A stretch of 9,599 nt of DNA from Bacteroides_F sp964482605 (lineage in GTDB: Bacteria; Bacillota; Clostridia; Lachnospirales; Lachnospiraceae), in NCBI GenBank assembly GCA_964482605.1, contig CAYZYS010000080.1:1-9599 (forward strand). Direction: 5' to 3'. A program made the translations under genes and the position numbers. The notes under the pieces are model-generated. The model did not search any database, was not told the DNA's origin, and was given only the letters and a program-made list of their open reading frames with translations. Shown in pieces: positions 8,201-9,599 of the stretch. Numbering within the stretch: the first letter of the stretch is position 1; every line of letters starts with the position of its first letter.

Positions 8201-8824
8201 ATGAAGGACCTTGAAATCAGGGGCGCAGGAAATGTGCTTGGCGCGGCGCAGCACGGGCACATGGCGGCCGTCGGGTATGATTTGTACTGCAAAATGCTCA
8301 ATGAGGCTGTTGTAAAGCTGAAGGGCGGGGAGACTGCGGCGGATTTCGAGACTGTGGTTGACCTTAACGTGGATGCATTCATTCCGGCAACATACATTCA
8401 CCAGGAGTCACAGAAGCTTGACATATACAAGAGGATTGCGGCAATCGAGACGCGTGAGGAGCGCATGGACATGCAGGACGAGCTTCAGGACAGGTTTGGT
8501 GACATTCCGCCTTCTGCCGTGAACCTGCTCACAATTGTGCTCATTAAGGCGGTGGCGCATAAGGGTGACATAAGGCGGCTTCAGGGCGGGCTGGTTGATA
8601 AGTCGAACTGGCGTGTGGAGATGTACTTTACCCCTGATGCCGGGCTTGACGTGGGGCGTATTCCGGAGCTTGTCGAAACCAACAAGCCATACCTGTCGTT
8701 CAAGATGGGCACCGATCCGCATTTTGTGTATCAGGTGCCACACAGCCAGCTTGCCTCGGATGATGCGTTTCTGGCGGCACTTGAGGTGCTGGTGGAAAGG
8801 ATTGCAGAGTGCAGGCTCAGATAA
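5258..8824 (+). CDS. mfd: Transcription-repair coupling factor Mfd
   Basis: Mfd is a DNA translocase that removes RNA polymerase stalled at lesions and recruits UvrA, coupling nucleotide excision repair to transcription. The 1188-residue product (B. subtilis 1177) contains the UvrB-like N-terminal module (about 1-330, including GEFGVRGGIIDIFP). It then has the CarD-like RNA polymerase-interaction domain (about 510-580, GDYVVHENYGLGVYQG) and the RecG-like translocase: Walker A GDVGYGKT (663-670), DEEQ (764-767), LSATPIPRT, and GRVGRS (936-941). The C-terminal inhibitory/UvrA-masking domain follows. All motor motifs are intact. Three in-frame starts compete. ATG 5258 has GGAGGG (5241-5246) 11 bases upstream and a family-like N-terminus (MELFYEPIREL). 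ATG 5249 has the same site only two bases away. GTG 5234 has only a weak AGG. The first is preferred, without certainty. Confidence 0.97.
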   Translation: MELFYEPIRELAGFKDIEKSLAACGNGVYVSGCIDSQKAHLIASLGGSAFCRVILTHDEARARELTDNYRFYNKNVFTYPAKDMIFYNADIHGNELVSQRIKVLKAMDENKGDLTIVTTIDGCADMLLCRERLAGGILHFQEGGIVSLDELKRNLVRLGYENMGQVKGPGEFGVRGGIIDIFPLTDDTPVRLELWDDEIDSIRLFDVESQRSIEMLQSIDIYPATEYVLTRDEIEAGREAIARETEKQQEVFERKMRNARNRGQEGAEDERRFMEALRRVRQIPDNFNELYDVDRFIHSFVDETYSFIDYFDPKTTLFVLDEPNRLVERMDLVEFEQDDSVKNRLENGYILPSQTDMLTDCKTIYAKLEKCRLLALSTLDYNPKSLKFAAHYQVDTKSVNSYNNRFEYLVEDLKRYKKSGYRTVIISNSRTRAARMVDNLRDNGIDSYFSEDYGKSLEYGEIMVTYGNIHKGFEYPLLKFVVIAESDIFGQKKEAKRRKRYEGKAIADFNELSVGDYVVHENYGLGVYQGIEKIEVDGIERDYIKVEYSGSDTLHILATQLDMLQKYAGADAKKPKLNKLSGQEWGKTKSRVRQAVDQVARDLVELYAKRQQQTGYAYGKDTVWQKEFEEMFPYEETDDQLNAIADTKRDMESDRIMDRLICGDVGYGKTEVAIRAAFKAVQEGKQVAYLVPTTILAQQHFTTFAQRMKDYPVNVAMLSRFRTAKEIKETVQGIKNGTVDIVIGTHRLLSADVSYKDLGLLIIDEEQRFGVTHKEKLKKLKENVDVLTLSATPIPRTLHMSLVGIRDMSVLEEPPVDRMPIQTFVTEHNDEMVREAVNRELSRNGQVYYVYNKVRNIEEVTSHLQSLIPSANIAFAHGQMDEKTLEGIMHDFINGEIDVLVSTTIIETGLDIPNVNTIIVEDAENFGLAQLYQLRGRVGRSNRSAYAFLLYRKGKLLKEVAEKRLYAIREFTELGSGFKIAMKDLEIRGAGNVLGAAQHGHMAAVGYDLYCKMLNEAVVKLKGGETAADFETVVDLNVDAFIPATYIHQESQKLDIYKRIAAIETREERMDMQDELQDRFGDIPPSAVNLLTIVLIKAVAHKGDIRRLQGGLVDKSNWRVEMYFTPDAGLDVGRIPELVETNKPYLSFKMGTDPHFVYQVPHSQLASDDAFLAALEVLVERIAECRLR

Positions 8825-8863
8825 AGCCATGACTAATGCTTAATGAAGAAATGGATGCATATT

Positions 8864-9599
8864 ATGGGCGAAGATAAGTATTTGGCAAATGAAGATGTGA
8901 ATCAATTAATCGATAAAGCCAGGCACGGGGAAAATGCTGCGTGGCAGAAGCTTTACGATAATTTTGAGGGCTATGTTCACAAATGTGCATGGAAAAAGCT
9001 GGACAAATACGATTTTGACAATGCCAGGAAAGCCATGATGGAAGAAGACTTATCCCAGGCAGGATGGACGGGGTTTGTTGCTGCGTTAAAAAATTATAAT
9101 CCGGGCGAAGCCAAGTTTATTACTTATGCGACAAATTATATAAACGGTGAGATTACAAAGGAATTGTCCGCACAGTTGAATACAATGGGGTTAACACATT
9201 ATGAAAATCAGAAAATAAAAAGAGAAACGATGGAAACCGAAGATGCAGCCCTTAGCCTGGAAATTGCAAAAGCGCTGCAAAAAGGCGGGGACGAGCATTG
9301 TGTTGACAATGTATCAGCAGGTAAAAAATATTCTGCGGACAGGCGTGTGCTCCAGATACTTTACATTTTACATGCGCTGACAGATGAGAATCATAAGCTG
9401 TCAAAGGATGAGATAAATCGGCTTCTAAGGCTTTTCCGCATAGGAAAGTACAAAAACGGACTTCCGCTTGAGGCGAATAATACCATTACCGACACCATGA
9501 ACAATCTGATGTTGGAGCTGAATCCGCTTGAATATAACGGTGATAATGAATCGGAATACAGGATTATTTATGACGGGTATAAGGAAGACCGCTTAAAGA
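8864..9599 (+). CDS. Sigma-70 region 2-like protein with WYL-type winged-helix-like C-terminus (3' end outside window)
   Basis: At least 245 residues without a stop; the end is cut off by the window. Residues about 13-101 resemble sigma-70 region 2: LYDNFEGYVHKCAWKKL (30-46) as region 2.1, then EEDLSQAGWTGFVAALKNY (60-78), NPGEAKFITYAT (79-90) and NGEITKEL (94-101), matching the familiar pattern that ends in FxTYAxxxIxxxI. A polar linker (102-158) follows. No sigma region 4 is seen. Instead residues 160-220 (RVLQILYILHALTDENHKLSKDEI and on) resemble the N-terminal winged helix of Firmicute WYL regulators; a WYL domain, if any, lies beyond the window. In-frame ATGs at 8843, 8855 and 8864 all lack a strong ribosome binding site, and 8864 is a guess. 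It starts 39 bases after mfd with no terminator or promoter between. Codons lean to GAA, AAA and TTA, unlike mfd. Possible roles are an alternative sigma or sigma-like regulator. Confidence 0.72.
   Translation, partial: MGEDKYLANEDVNQLIDKARHGENAAWQKLYDNFEGYVHKCAWKKLDKYDFDNARKAMMEEDLSQAGWTGFVAALKNYNPGEAKFITYATNYINGEITKELSAQLNTMGLTHYENQKIKRETMETEDAALSLEIAKALQKGGDEHCVDNVSAGKKYSADRRVLQILYILHALTDENHKLSKDEINRLLRLFRIGKYKNGLPLEANNTITDTMNNLMLELNPLEYNGDNESEYRIIYDGYKEDRLK

Noticed and set aside
8825..8863. Terminator between mfd and the next gene
   Set aside because: No stem of useful length and no U-tract is visible in these 39 bases.

Overview
The window reads as a chromosomal segment of a low-to-moderate GC, spore-lineage Firmicute, most likely a Lachnospiraceae-type Clostridium (inference). 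The grounds are spoVG, paired glgC and glgD genes, a Firmicute-style DEEQ box in Mfd, heavy AGG (Arg), GAG and AAG codon use, and extended -10 promoters. No species can be named. All genes lie on the + strand, and there is no insertion sequence, CRISPR array, tRNA or rRNA.

Layout. Bases 1-142 are an AT-rich control region with two tandem promoter candidates and a perfect 7+7 dyad over the upstream -10 box. glgC (143-1417) and glgD (1414-2535) overlap by four bases; they are the catalytic and degenerate, probably regulatory, ADP-glucose pyrophosphorylase paralogues of glycogen synthesis. A 98-base gap with a possible 13-codon leader frame and a hairpin leads to spoVG (2634-2906). A 12-bp hairpin after spoVG looks like a terminator. 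An extended -10 promoter then precedes a signal-peptide-bearing, C-terminally anchored PIG-L/LmbE-family deacetylase (3112-4605). A GC-rich hairpin separates this from pth (4663-5226), which is followed 31 bases later by mfd (5258-8824). Past a 39-base gap, an open frame runs off the window end (8864 to beyond 9599). It encodes a sigma-70 region 2-like domain joined to a C-terminal part resembling the winged-helix module of WYL-type regulators.

How the genes fit together. glgCD makes the activated glucose for glycogen. spoVG, pth and mfd are the remains of a widely conserved Firmicute block (spoVG-glmU-prs-ctc-pth-fin-mfd in Bacillus subtilis): an RNA-binding regulator, a ribosome-rescue enzyme and the transcription-repair coupling factor. 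In this window glmU, prs and ctc are absent between spoVG and pth, and the membrane-anchored PIG-L enzyme occupies that position.

The best candidates for something undescribed are the sigma-region-2/WYL-like fusion at the right edge and the anchored PIG-L protein. Everything else is recognisable housekeeping with some interesting regulatory detail.
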